Translations under genes and position numbers: made by a program
Assembly (NCBI RefSeq): GCF_030160295.1
Contig: NZ_BSOB01000023.1
Location: 1-38,006 of the forward strand
Direction of reading: 5' to 3'
Source: Dyella acidisoli
Lineage (GTDB): Bacteria > Pseudomonadota > Gammaproteobacteria > Xanthomonadales > Rhodanobacteraceae
DNA length: 38,006 bases
Shown here: piece after piece, positions 8,414-15,683 of the stretch
Layout of the letters: each line of letters begins with the position of its first letter
How positions within the stretch are numbered: the first letter of the stretch is position 1
The notes under the pieces: generated by a model
The model's input: only the letters and a program-made list of their open reading frames with translations
Database searches by the model: none
Told to the model about the DNA's origin: nothing

Positions 8414-9217
8414 ATGACCCAGCCCATCCGCCTCGCCATCAACGGTGCCTCCGGGCGAATGGGTCGTGCGCTACTTGCGCTGATTCGCGAAGACGGACGC
8501 TTTGAACTGGTGAGCGCCCTGGTATCCAAAAGTTCGGCCCATAACGGCGCGCCGGTCTTTCCCGAACTACCCAGCTTGCTGCGCTACTCCGATGAGTGGG
8601 ACGCGATCGCCGCAGACGTCGTCATCGACTTCAGCGGCCCGGATGGACTCGCCTCGGCCATTGCATATTGTGTTGCGCACGACGCTGCGCTGGTGACGGG
8701 CACGACAGGCATCGATGCGTCGTTGCAAACCAAACTCGATGAAGCGAGCCAACGTATTCCGCTGTTACACGCCACCAACTTCAGCCTGGGCGTCGCGGTG
8801 CTGAAACGTTTGTTACGCCAAGCTGCGGCAGCGCTGCCCGATTGGGATCTGGAAATCATCGAAGCGCATCACAACCGCAAGGAAGATGCGCCGTCCGGCA
8901 CTGCGCTTACCTTGGGACACGCCGCCGCCGAAGCGCGTGGCACCACATTGGCGAAAGATGCCGTGTACACGCGCGAAGGCCGCCCTGGTGCACGTCGCAG
9001 CGGCAGCATTGGCTTTGCGGTGGTGCGCGGAGGCGATGTGGTGGGCGAGCACACGGCTTTGTTGCTTGGTCAGGGCGAGTGCGTCGAGCTGAGTCATCGC
9101 GCGACCGATCGTTCGATCTTTGCGCGCGGTGCGCTGGAAGCTGCGGCATGGCTGGCGGGTCGCAAGCCTGGTAGCTATGACATTGACGATATGCTCCAAG
9201 CTCGCGTTGCGGGTTGA
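8414..9217 (+). CDS. dapB: 4-hydroxy-tetrahydrodipicolinate reductase
   Basis: DapB catalyses the NAD(P)H-dependent reduction step of the diaminopimelate pathway, supplying lysine and peptidoglycan precursors in the cytoplasm. The 267-residue protein has the nucleotide-binding loop INGASGRMGRAL (residues 9-20), VVIDFSGPDG, TGTTGI, the substrate-domain core NFSLGVAVLKRL, and the catalytic signature EAHHNRKEDAPSGTA starting at residue 150 (H152/H153, K156). The ATG at 8414 is preceded by AAGGA (8401-8405). It follows the dnaJ repeat structure, so it probably has its own or read-through transcription. In Xanthomonas, as I recall it, dapB is followed closely by carA; here about 7.4 kb of other genes intervene. 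Confidence 0.97.
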   Translation: MTQPIRLAINGASGRMGRALLALIREDGRFELVSALVSKSSAHNGAPVFPELPSLLRYSDEWDAIAADVVIDFSGPDGLASAIAYCVAHDAALVTGTTGIDASLQTKLDEASQRIPLLHATNFSLGVAVLKRLLRQAAAALPDWDLEIIEAHHNRKEDAPSGTALTLGHAAAEARGTTLAKDAVYTREGRPGARRSGSIGFAVVRGGDVVGEHTALLLGQGECVELSHRATDRSIFARGALEAAAWLAGRKPGSYDIDDMLQARVAG

Positions 9218-9275
9218 CTGTATCGCAGCACCAAATTCTTCTGATCCTCGACATGAAACCGTGCAGAGGGTTGAT

Positions 9276-10370
9276 ATGAAAACGCTACACTGGCTGGCAT
9301 GCTGCCTGGGAGCCGTGGTTATGTCCGCCGCCATCCACGCCAATGAAAAGCCGATCGCCGCGAAGCTGCTGGTGATCGGCCATCGTGGCGCCAGCGCCTT
9401 GCGGCCCGAGCACACGTTGGAGTCCTACGCCAAAGCGATTGCCGACGGCGCGGACTATGTGGAACCCGATCTGGTCATGACCAAGGACGGCATCCCCGTG
9501 GCTCGACACGAGAACGAGATCAGTGGCACCACGGACGTGGCCAATCATCCGGAATTCGCTTCGCGCAAAACCACCAAGACCATCGATGGGCACAGCGTCA
9601 CGGGTTGGTTCACGGAAGACTTCACGCTGGCCGAACTGAAAACGTTACGTGCGCGCGAACGTTTGCCGGAGTACCGCAGCACGCAATACGACGGTGATTT
9701 CCAGGTGCCGAGCTTTGAGGAAATCATCGATTTCGTTGCGACCGAAGCGGCTACGCGCGGGCGCGTCATCGGCATCATTCCGGAGATCAAGCATGGTACC
9801 TATTTTCAGAAGATAGGTCTGCCGATGGAGGATTGCGTGCTGGCGATCATCGTTGCGCATCACTACACGCAGCATGCGCCGGTGGAAATCCAGTCGTTCG
9901 AAATCGCCAACCTACGTTATTTGCGAGAGAAGTTGGGCAAGATCCATCCCAATGTGCGTCTGCTGCAATTGATCGATGATCCTCACGAACAGCCGTTCGA
10001 TGTAGTGGCAGAAGGCGGCAAGCTTAACTATGGCGACATGATGAAGCCCACCGGGCTACGCGAGATTTCCGGCTATGCCGATGCGATCGGCCCAAACATT
10101 CGGGAGATCATCCCGTTGAAGGCCGACGGTACATTAGGCACACCCACATCGCTGGTGCACGATGCGCATGCGGCGGGATTGGAGCTGCATCCGTATACGT
10201 TCCGCCCAGAGAATCATTTCCAGGCAAAGAATTTCTGGCAAGGCAGTGATCCGAAGACCTTCAACGAGGCGGGTTCGATCGCCGAGATCCGCGCTTACCT
10301 CGCTGCAGGGATTGATGCGTTCTTTACTGACGATCCGGCGATTGGGCGCAAGGCGGTGGATGGGCGTTGA
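9276..10370 (+). CDS. Exported glycerophosphodiester phosphodiesterase (GlpQ-like)
   Basis: The 364-residue product has an N-terminal signal peptide (basic MKTLHW, hydrophobic stretch, likely cleavage after IHA at residue 22) and a full GDPD TIM-barrel domain. Active-site candidates are H36-R37 in GHRGAS, E45, E63 and D65 in YVEPDLVMTKDG, and H78 in ARHENEISGTTDV. GIIPEIKHG and DAFFTDDPAIG are further family blocks. Length and periplasmic location fit GlpQ (E. coli 358), which splits glycerophosphodiesters from phospholipid turnover into glycerol-3-phosphate and an alcohol. The ATG at 9276 has AGAGGG upstream; an in-frame extension into dapB is rejected because the signal peptide begins here. 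Its place near lipid-type genes is suggestive only. Confidence 0.92.
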   Translation: MKTLHWLACCLGAVVMSAAIHANEKPIAAKLLVIGHRGASALRPEHTLESYAKAIADGADYVEPDLVMTKDGIPVARHENEISGTTDVANHPEFASRKTTKTIDGHSVTGWFTEDFTLAELKTLRARERLPEYRSTQYDGDFQVPSFEEIIDFVATEAATRGRVIGIIPEIKHGTYFQKIGLPMEDCVLAIIVAHHYTQHAPVEIQSFEIANLRYLREKLGKIHPNVRLLQLIDDPHEQPFDVVAEGGKLNYGDMMKPTGLREISGYADAIGPNIREIIPLKADGTLGTPTSLVHDAHAAGLELHPYTFRPENHFQAKNFWQGSDPKTFNEAGSIAEIRAYLAAGIDAFFTDDPAIGRKAVDGR

Positions 10371-10433
10371 TGTTCAGTAGTCAATTGCTTTTGCTGCCGC
10401 TACGCGCCGCGGCTCTAAAAACTTCTTGAGTGA

Positions 10434-10571
10434 GTCCCTTTCCCTTCGGGAGAGGGTGCCAAGAGGCGGGTGAGGGTTCGGGCGAAGCGCAATGCCTAGT
10501 TCTTGCACGAGTCTTTGTCATCGCGCGCTGCTCGCACCCTTACCCCGACCCCTCTCCCGGAGGGAGAGGGG
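10434..10571. repeat. Two diverged family A repeats in inverted orientation
   Basis: One copy (about 10434-10494) contains CCCTTCGGGAGAGGGTGCC and GGGTGAGGGTTCGGGCGAAG; a second in opposite orientation (about 10531-10571) contains CACCCTTACCCCGACCCCTC and a CTCCCGGAGGGAG hairpin. They occupy the 3' side of the phosphodiesterase gene, ahead of the riboswitch. Nothing else was recognised in 10371-10610. Confidence 0.75.
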
Positions 10572-10610
10572 CTTAGAAGTTGTGAGCCCACATCAAAGCC
10601 GGTAGGATTT

Positions 10611-10782
10611 GCGCCACTCACTGTCATTGGGGAGTAGCCATCCTCGCTGCAGTAGGCCGCCAGGCCCACACGCATGCAGGAATTCGCGTCAACACACTTG
10701 AAGCTAAGGCTTCATGGCGCGAATGGTTATCGCAGATGTTCCGTTTGCGATGGTCCGGCGAGACCTTTGGCCACGACGCGCT
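10611..10782 (+). promoter_or_regulatory. yybP-ykoY (Mn2+) riboswitch aptamer
   Basis: Three conserved blocks of the yybP-ykoY class occur in order and correct strand: GGGGAGTAGCC at 10629-10639, GTCAACACACTTG at 10688-10700, and GGTCCGGCGAGACCTTTGG at 10752-10770. This class binds Mn2+ and switches on manganese exporters. The outer limits (P1) are approximate. The aptamer lies in the leader of a cation exchanger gene and is followed at once by a strong hairpin at 10789-10836. It also shows that the in-frame codons upstream of 10848 are not coding. Confidence 0.88.
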
Positions 10783-10788
10783 CACCCC

Positions 10789-10836
10789 GGCCGGGCGAGC
10801 AGCTGGCGTGTGCCATTGGTTTCTGCTCGCCCGGCC
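10789..10836 (+). promoter_or_regulatory. Expression-platform hairpin of the Mn2+ riboswitch
   Basis: GGCCGGGCGAGCAG (10789-10802) and CTGCTCGCCCGGCC (10823-10836) form a perfect 14-bp stem with a 20-base loop. It ends 11 bases before the start codon at 10848. There is no T-run, so control is more likely by hiding the ribosome binding region (around CCCGGA) than by termination. That mechanism is inferred. Confidence 0.75.
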
Positions 10837-10847
10837 CGGAATTTGTC

Positions 10848-11849
10848 ATGGTTCTCACAGCACTGCTGTTCCTGCTTTCCGCAGCGGCCATCTATGCGGC
10901 CTGCGAGTACTTCGTCAACAGCATCGAGTGGTTAGGAAAAAAGCTTCATCTCGCTGAGACCGCCACGGGTACCGTGCTTGCAGCGTTCGGCACGGCTTTG
11001 CCGGAAAGCGCAGTGACGTTCGTCGCAGTGGTGATGGGGCGTACGCCCGAAGTGCGAGACATCGGTGTTGGCTCGGCGATGGGCGGTCCTCTGGTGCTGG
11101 CCACCATCGCCTACGCTGTGGTGGGTATTGCGCTGTGGAGCAACCGCGGCCGTTTGGGACGCACGACGATGCGCGTGCAAGTCGAAGATGCGCGTCTGGC
11201 GCGTGACCAGGGGTGGTTCCTTTCCATCTTCGTGGCGAAGTGCGCGCTCGGCCTGATCGCGTTTGCATTCAAACCGTGGCTGGGTGTGCTGTTCCTACTG
11301 GCGTATGCGGTCTACGTGTGGCGCGAACTGAAAGATGAAGGCGCTGCAGCCGATCACGAGGAACTCGAACCACTGAAATTTCAGCCGGGCGCCGCGATAC
11401 CGACGATGCTGGCCGTGTCGTTGCAGGCGATGCTTTCGTTAGGGGTGATCGCGGTAGCCTCGCACATTTTCGTTCTGCAGCTCGAAAGTATTGGCGTGGC
11501 GATGCATCTTCCGCCGCATCTGGTGGCATTGGTGCTGAGCCCGGTTGCGACCGAACTGCCTGAAACCATGAATGCGTTGATCTGGGTGCGTCAGGGCAAG
11601 GAGCGGCTGGCGTTGGCGAATATTTCTGGTGCGATGATGATTCAGGCCACGGTACCTAGCGCATTGGCGATATTTGCCACGCCATGGATGTTCGATGCGC
11701 CGTTGATCGTGTCAGGGGTGCTGACCATGCTGGCGATTATCTTTCTGTGGGGGCTGTTCCGGCGTGGTCGCGTCGATGGCCGTGCCTTGGTGCCTGTCGG
11801 TTTGTTCTACGCAGTGTTTGCGTTCTACGCGATCAGGTCTTTCGTGTAG
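10848..11849 (+). CDS. CaCA-superfamily cation exchanger, Mn2+-riboswitch controlled
   Basis: The 333-residue protein is strongly hydrophobic with roughly ten membrane segments and two alpha-repeat-like regions. The first holds GTVLAAFGTALPESAVTF and GSAMGGPLVLA, the second SPVATELPETMNAL and ANISGAMMIQATVP. This is the layout of Na+/Ca2+ exchangers of the YrbG type (about 325 residues), but the usual GNxxGSNxxN pattern is altered in both halves. The ATG at 10848 starts the first membrane helix and follows the riboswitch hairpin. The riboswitch suggests that it exports Mn2+; this is inference from control, not from the protein. The stop codon lies within the arm of a hairpin repeat. Confidence 0.85.
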   Translation: MVLTALLFLLSAAAIYAACEYFVNSIEWLGKKLHLAETATGTVLAAFGTALPESAVTFVAVVMGRTPEVRDIGVGSAMGGPLVLATIAYAVVGIALWSNRGRLGRTTMRVQVEDARLARDQGWFLSIFVAKCALGLIAFAFKPWLGVLFLLAYAVYVWRELKDEGAAADHEELEPLKFQPGAAIPTMLAVSLQAMLSLGVIAVASHIFVLQLESIGVAMHLPPHLVALVLSPVATELPETMNALIWVRQGKERLALANISGAMMIQATVPSALAIFATPWMFDAPLIVSGVLTMLAIIFLWGLFRRGRVDGRALVPVGLFYAVFAFYAIRSFV

Positions 11850-11922
11850 GTTGAGGTGCAAACCCCAACATCGGGATGTATGTACGCACGGAGATGTTGG
11901 GGTTTTCACCCCAGCCTACGCA
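11845..11922. repeat. REP/BIME-like hairpin (family B) between convergent genes
   Basis: The left arm (11845-11871, core GTTGAGGTGCAAACCCCAAC) pairs with the right arm (11894-11922, core GTTGGGGTTTTCACCCCAGC) across a 22-base loop. It overlaps the exchanger stop codon and separates it from the leftward TPR gene, so it may serve as a bidirectional terminator. A closely similar element is at 33801-33880. Confidence 0.85.
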
Positions 11923-11933
11923 GCTGCGGGCTT

Positions 11934-12686
11934 TCAGGATTCACCCAGGCGGGATAGCTCAAGCTTGGCCGCCTTCAACCACTCTTGTTCTTTGCGTCGA
12001 TAGTAGCGGGGCATCAATTCGGCGCGTCGGAGCTGACTCTGCAGCACGCTGCGTGCTTCGGCAAGGTGCTGGCTTCGCGCGAGCAGGCGTCCGTAACGGA
12101 AGCGGCCTTCTTCGCCAGGGTAGCTGTCTGCCAGCACGCGATATTCGTCCAGCGCAGCTTCGGTGTCACCGAGTTCTTCGAGGCAGTGCGCGTGGAGCAG
12201 CTGAACCTCGTTCGATTTGTAGTTCGGATTGGCTTGGGTCAGTGCGTCCAGCGTTTGGCGCGCATCGGCGTAATGTTCATTGCCGGCTTGTGCGTGGGCG
12301 AGACCTTCCATGAAATGCGGATCAGTGGCGTACATGCCGGTGAGCAAACCTTGATACAACTCTTGCGCGTTGACGTAATCGCCTTGTTGCAGGCATTCCT
12401 CGGCAAGCCGGCGGCGATTGTCGATGGTGTTGCTCAGTTCCAGCTGGCGCTGCAGTTCGCGCCGGCGGCGTTGCGGATCGATCACCTTCATCGCGGTACG
12501 GGCAGCGCTGCGGCCGTGGGGGTTGTGTCCAAGATCGGGGATGACCGCAATCAGCACGTAAACCAGTATCGCCAGATACGATCCGATCAGGATCAGCACA
12601 ATCCAGTACAGCGGACGGCCGCTGCGAATGACATGGACGGCGCAGGCCACCTGCAGGGCCAGAGACAGCAAAAACACAAAAGACAT
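11934..12686 (-). CDS. Membrane-anchored tetratricopeptide-repeat protein
   Basis: The 250-residue protein starts with two hydrophobic segments (about residues 3-18 and 26-50, including LYWIVLILIGSYLAILVYVLIAVIPD split by short polar turns), a basic linker RRRRELQRQ, and then TPR-like helices from about 90 to 240 (for example GDYVNAQELYQGLL, ADARQTLDALTQANPNY, GDTEAALDEYRVLADSYP). It is predicted to sit in the inner membrane with a cytoplasmic repeat domain that binds partner proteins. The start has GAGGGAA upstream. It is last in the leftward cluster, 60 bp after the small membrane protein gene, and may be co-transcribed. No specific function can be assigned. Confidence 0.85.
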   Translation of the reverse strand: MSFVFLLSLALQVACAVHVIRSGRPLYWIVLILIGSYLAILVYVLIAVIPDLGHNPHGRSAARTAMKVIDPQRRRRELQRQLELSNTIDNRRRLAEECLQQGDYVNAQELYQGLLTGMYATDPHFMEGLAHAQAGNEHYADARQTLDALTQANPNYKSNEVQLLHAHCLEELGDTEAALDEYRVLADSYPGEEGRFRYGRLLARSQHLAEARSVLQSQLRRAELMPRYYRRKEQEWLKAAKLELSRLGES

Positions 12687-12746
12687 GGCTTCCCTCGAAG
12701 CACTTGAAGTCGCGATGTTACGTCAGGTGCCTGCTGTTGTATCGCG

Positions 12747-13094
12747 TTAGTCGCCGTGGAAATTGGACATCATGCCAAAACAAGCGGCGACGAGCAGCAA
12801 CGCTACGGCAACCATGGATAGCAGTCCAAGCATCAGCCCCAGGCCCGTACGCGTCTTGCCTTTTCGGTAGCTCCAGATGGCGAAGGCGATGATGAACACG
12901 TAGGGCAGCAACCACAGCACGATGACCGATTCGCTGAAACGGGTCACGAGGGAGGTGGCGATCGTCATGCACACGGACGTTCCCACCACTGCAATGCCCC
13001 AGGCAAGGCCGATACCGGCGCCCAGCGAACCTTTGTCCTCGGGAGGATTATCGCGATGAAAATCGCCAGGTGAGGGTTCGTTGGTGTTGTTCAT
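12747..13094 (-). CDS. Small membrane protein, paralogue of the preceding gene
   Basis: The 115-residue protein has a polar proline-rich N-terminus (residues 1-22) and three hydrophobic segments. Its C-terminal half, with YRKGKTRTGLGLMLGLLS and AVALLLVAACFGM, is almost identical to that of the adjacent 118-residue protein, and both share the DxGSLGxGIGLAW block. They are clearly a tandem duplication. AAGGA lies about nine bases before the ATG, and the stop of the paralogue is 23 bp upstream, so the pair is probably co-transcribed with the radical SAM gene. I do not recognise the family or function. Confidence 0.85.
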   Translation of the reverse strand: MNNTNEPSPGDFHRDNPPEDKGSLGAGIGLAWGIAVVGTSVCMTIATSLVTRFSESVIVLWLLPYVFIIAFAIWSYRKGKTRTGLGLMLGLLSMVAVALLLVAACFGMMSNFHGD

Positions 13095-13117
13095 AGGATG
13101 AATTCCTTTCGAAGCGC

Positions 13118-13474
13118 TCAGTCACCGATTCCGCCGCGCAACATGCCAAAGCACGCCGCGACCAGCAGCAGTGCGACGGCAATGATGGATAGCAAGCCGA
13201 GCATCAATCCAAGGCCGGTTCTGGTCTTGCCCGTTCGGTATTGAAAAACGGCCAGGATCACGATGAGAAGATAGGGCAAGAGAAAAAGCGCAGCGATCCA
13301 GCTGCTGTGAACGGCGTAGAACGAGGTAATGATCACGAAGCCCAATAAACTGCCGAGTATTGCTATGGCCCAGGCCAGCCCTATGCCCAGGCCAAGTGAG
13401 CCGTGATCCTTCTGGAGTTCGTTCGATTCGGACAGCTGAGCCCGCGGAGGTTCATACGGCGGAACGCTGTTCAT
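13118..13474 (-). CDS. Small membrane protein coupled to the radical SAM gene
   Basis: The 118-residue protein begins MNSVPPYEPPRAQLSESNEL and has three hydrophobic segments, with DHGSLGLGIGLAWAIAILG, FLLPYLLIVILAVF and TRTGLGLMLGLLSIIAVALL. Its ATG overlaps the TGA stop of the radical SAM gene (ATGA, 13471-13474), which argues for translational coupling and a shared job. In-frame codons continue upstream to 13753 but only within the radical SAM gene, so that longer version is rejected. It is a paralogue of the downstream 115-residue protein. Function is unknown; a membrane partner for the lipid-type enzymes is a guess. Confidence 0.87.
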   Translation of the reverse strand: MNSVPPYEPPRAQLSESNELQKDHGSLGLGIGLAWAIAILGSLLGFVIITSFYAVHSSWIAALFLLPYLLIVILAVFQYRTGKTRTGLGLMLGLLSIIAVALLLVAACFGMLRGGIGD

Positions 13475-14907
13475 GGCATGCCATCCTCGATGGCGCGCAC
13501 CTGTTCGATTTCGCGTCGCAATGCTTCCAGCTTCACCGCTTTGTCGTCGCGATAAAACAAATTGAACGTGTCGAACGGAATGATGCGACCATCCGGCTGC
13601 GCAATATGCACGCAGGATTTCTTCACCGCACGCAGATCGAACCCGTGTGCATCGATGAACTGCATGATCAGCACACGGAAGACGTTGCGGTAAGAGAGAT
13701 CGGCCGGCGCTTGCACTTGCGGCAGGCAGCAGAGGAGATCCGATAGCGAACACGCCTGTGATTCGGGTGAATGGTTGGTGGCGAACAGTTCGAACACGTG
13801 CGCGCGCAATTCTTCATCGCGCTCGACCACGATGGTGTTGCGTCCCTTGCTGACCAGCGTTTCGGGCGAGACGAAGCGAGTCAACGGCAACACCTGACTG
13901 TCCAGTTTCAAGGCATAGGCCATGGCCAGACAATCGGGGTTGCAGGGGACAGGAATCAGATCATCGGGATGGAAGATCGCACTTTGCTCAAGGATGCGGC
14001 GGCGCACCTCGCTCAAGGTCAGGCGATCGCGTTCGGTGTCATAGCCTTCCAGACGGCCAGCCGCCTGGATCGGCTGGAAGGTGACGCCGCGCACGCAGGG
14101 CTGGGTGAGGGCAAACTCGATGATGGAGCCAAGTTCGTCGTCGTTGAGCCCTTTCTTGACGGTCACCACGAGCGTGGTGGAAATGTCATAGCGATTGAGA
14201 TGTTCCAGCGCCTTCAGACGCACGTCGCGCAATTTCGCGCCGCGCAGATCTTTGTGCACCTCATCGCGCAGCGAATCGAATTGCAGATAGAGCTCGAAGC
14301 CCGGCTGATAGTCAGCAAGTCGCGCCGCGAAATCCGGCTCTTTGGCAATGCGCAGGCCGTTGGTGTTGACCATCAGATGCCGGATCGGCCGTTGCCTGGC
14401 GGCATCGAGGATGGCGAAAAAATCCGGATGCAGGGTTGGCTCGCCACCTGAAATCTGCACCACATCGGGCTCGCCTTCATTGGCGACCACCGCATCGAGC
14501 ATGCGCTCGACCGTGGCAAGGTCGCGGTAACCCGGACGATGCGGGCCGCTCTCCGCGTAGCAGATCGGGCAATGCAGGTTGCAGTGATCGGTGATTTCGA
14601 CCAGGGTCAAGCAGGAGTGCTGCATGTGTTCCGGACACAGCCCGCAATCGTAGGGGCAACCGAAATGCTGTGGCGTGTTGAACTGCTGGGGCAGTTCCGG
14701 CGGTTTGATGTACACCTCGCGGCATTGACGGTAATACGCCGCGTCATCCGCAATCAGCACACGTTCGCGACCGTGATGCGGGCACCACTTTTCGAGGTAG
14801 ACACGCTCGTCCTTGATCAGGATTTTCGCTTCCACCCGGCGCAGGCATGTGCTGCAGATGGATACGGCGCTGTCGTAAAACAGATACGGCCTTACCTTGG
14901 CTCCCAT
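13471..14907 (-). CDS. Radical SAM protein of the tetraether-lipid-synthase (Tes)-like family
   Basis: The 478-residue protein carries the radical SAM cluster motif CNLHCPIC (C109, C113, C116) and QISGGEPTLHPD (GGEP at 154-157). Around it are the extra features of the Tes-like family (COG1964 type): an N-terminal ICSTC (C18, C21) with WCPHHG (C42), then GCPYDCGLC (C84, C88, C91), and later NTNGLRIA, LYLQFDS, VKKGLNDDELGSII and VRGVTFQPIQAAGRLEGY. Archaeal Tes uses several iron-sulfur clusters to join lipid chain ends by C-C bonds. Overlap with an Lgt-like gene upstream (16 bases) and a small membrane gene downstream (ATGA) supports a membrane-lipid role. The real substrate is unknown. The ATG at 14907 has AAGGGGA upstream. 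Confidence 0.82.
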   Translation of the reverse strand: MGAKVRPYLFYDSAVSICSTCLRRVEAKILIKDERVYLEKWCPHHGRERVLIADDAAYYRQCREVYIKPPELPQQFNTPQHFGCPYDCGLCPEHMQHSCLTLVEITDHCNLHCPICYAESGPHRPGYRDLATVERMLDAVVANEGEPDVVQISGGEPTLHPDFFAILDAARQRPIRHLMVNTNGLRIAKEPDFAARLADYQPGFELYLQFDSLRDEVHKDLRGAKLRDVRLKALEHLNRYDISTTLVVTVKKGLNDDELGSIIEFALTQPCVRGVTFQPIQAAGRLEGYDTERDRLTLSEVRRRILEQSAIFHPDDLIPVPCNPDCLAMAYALKLDSQVLPLTRFVSPETLVSKGRNTIVVERDEELRAHVFELFATNHSPESQACSLSDLLCCLPQVQAPADLSYRNVFRVLIMQFIDAHGFDLRAVKKSCVHIAQPDGRIIPFDTFNLFYRDDKAVKLEALRREIEQVRAIEDGMP

Positions 14908-15644
14908 GCGCTGCGGTTCCCCTTAAGCAGTATGTTCGCGATCCTTGGAATGTCCCGATGGTAGTAGAGCAAGCCAGCGATGCAAAGCCACTGTAGGCCG
15001 GACAGATGGCCTGGATAGATGTAGAACACCGGCTTGATGAATTCCACCAGCAGGCGGAAGCCGAGATAGCCAATCATGAAAGCGCAAAAGCGATCACCCT
15101 GCTGCGCAAAATCATGGCGCCGCACATGGATCCATGCGTACTGCGCAAGCAGAAAGAGGATTTCGTAGATCTGCGTGGGATGACGTGTAATACCGTCGCC
15201 GAAATCCACGCCCCAGGGCAGAGAGGTGGCGATGCCATAGGTGTGATCTTGCAGTCCTGCGAGATAGCAGCCGATGCGGCCGATGCACATGCCCACGGTC
15301 AGCGGCAACACAAAAGCATCGCCGGTGGATTGCTCGACACCTGTGATCTTCTTGCACAGCTCCACCCCCAGCAGGCCGCCGAGCAACGCGCCGATGATGG
15401 ACTTGCCCTGCAGCAGGTTGCGTATATCAGGGAAGTTTTGAAACGCGGTGAGTGGATCGTCCAACCAGTAGGAAAGTTTGGCGCCCAGTGCAGCGCCGAC
15501 GATGGCGCTCACGGCAATCCATGCCACTTCGTCTTTATGCTTGAACGCGCTGGGTGCAAGACGTTGGCGTGTCCACAAAAAAGTGCGAAAGCCGATCGCA
15601 TAGGCCAACGCTTCGCAGACGGTGTGAAGCGCGACGGGCGTCAT
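14892..15644 (-). CDS. Lgt-like (prolipoprotein diacylglyceryl transferase family) membrane protein
   Basis: The 250-residue, multi-helix membrane protein resembles Lgt, which moves diacylglyceryl from phosphatidylglycerol to lipoproteins. Shared features are PVALHTV near the N-terminus (H7), GRIGCYLAG (122-130), SLPWGVDF, RHPTQIYE (154-161) and FRLLVEF near residue 200. Differences from true Lgt matter: the loop that carries the essential histidine (FHGG in E. coli) here reads KSIIGALLGG (81-90) with no His, and the Asn after GRIG is Cys. It is therefore probably not the housekeeping Lgt but a specialised phosphatidylglycerol-binding or transferring relative. Its 3' end overlaps the radical SAM start by 16 bases. 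No convincing ribosome binding site precedes the ATG. Confidence 0.8.
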   Translation of the reverse strand: MTPVALHTVCEALAYAIGFRTFLWTRQRLAPSAFKHKDEVAWIAVSAIVGAALGAKLSYWLDDPLTAFQNFPDIRNLLQGKSIIGALLGGLLGVELCKKITGVEQSTGDAFVLPLTVGMCIGRIGCYLAGLQDHTYGIATSLPWGVDFGDGITRHPTQIYEILFLLAQYAWIHVRRHDFAQQGDRFCAFMIGYLGFRLLVEFIKPVFYIYPGHLSGLQWLCIAGLLYYHRDIPRIANILLKGNRSAWEPR

Positions 15645-15683
15645 GGGTGGAAGGTGTGGGAGGGGGCTGGGTAGATGTAACCG

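Noticed and set aside
10674-10847. N-terminal extension of the exchanger
   Set aside because: The region is the Mn2+ riboswitch and its hairpin, and the protein's first membrane helix begins at 10848.
13118-13753. Longer 211-codon version of the small membrane protein
   Set aside because: The upstream part is out of frame within the radical SAM gene; the ATG at 13474 and the paralogue alignment fix the start.
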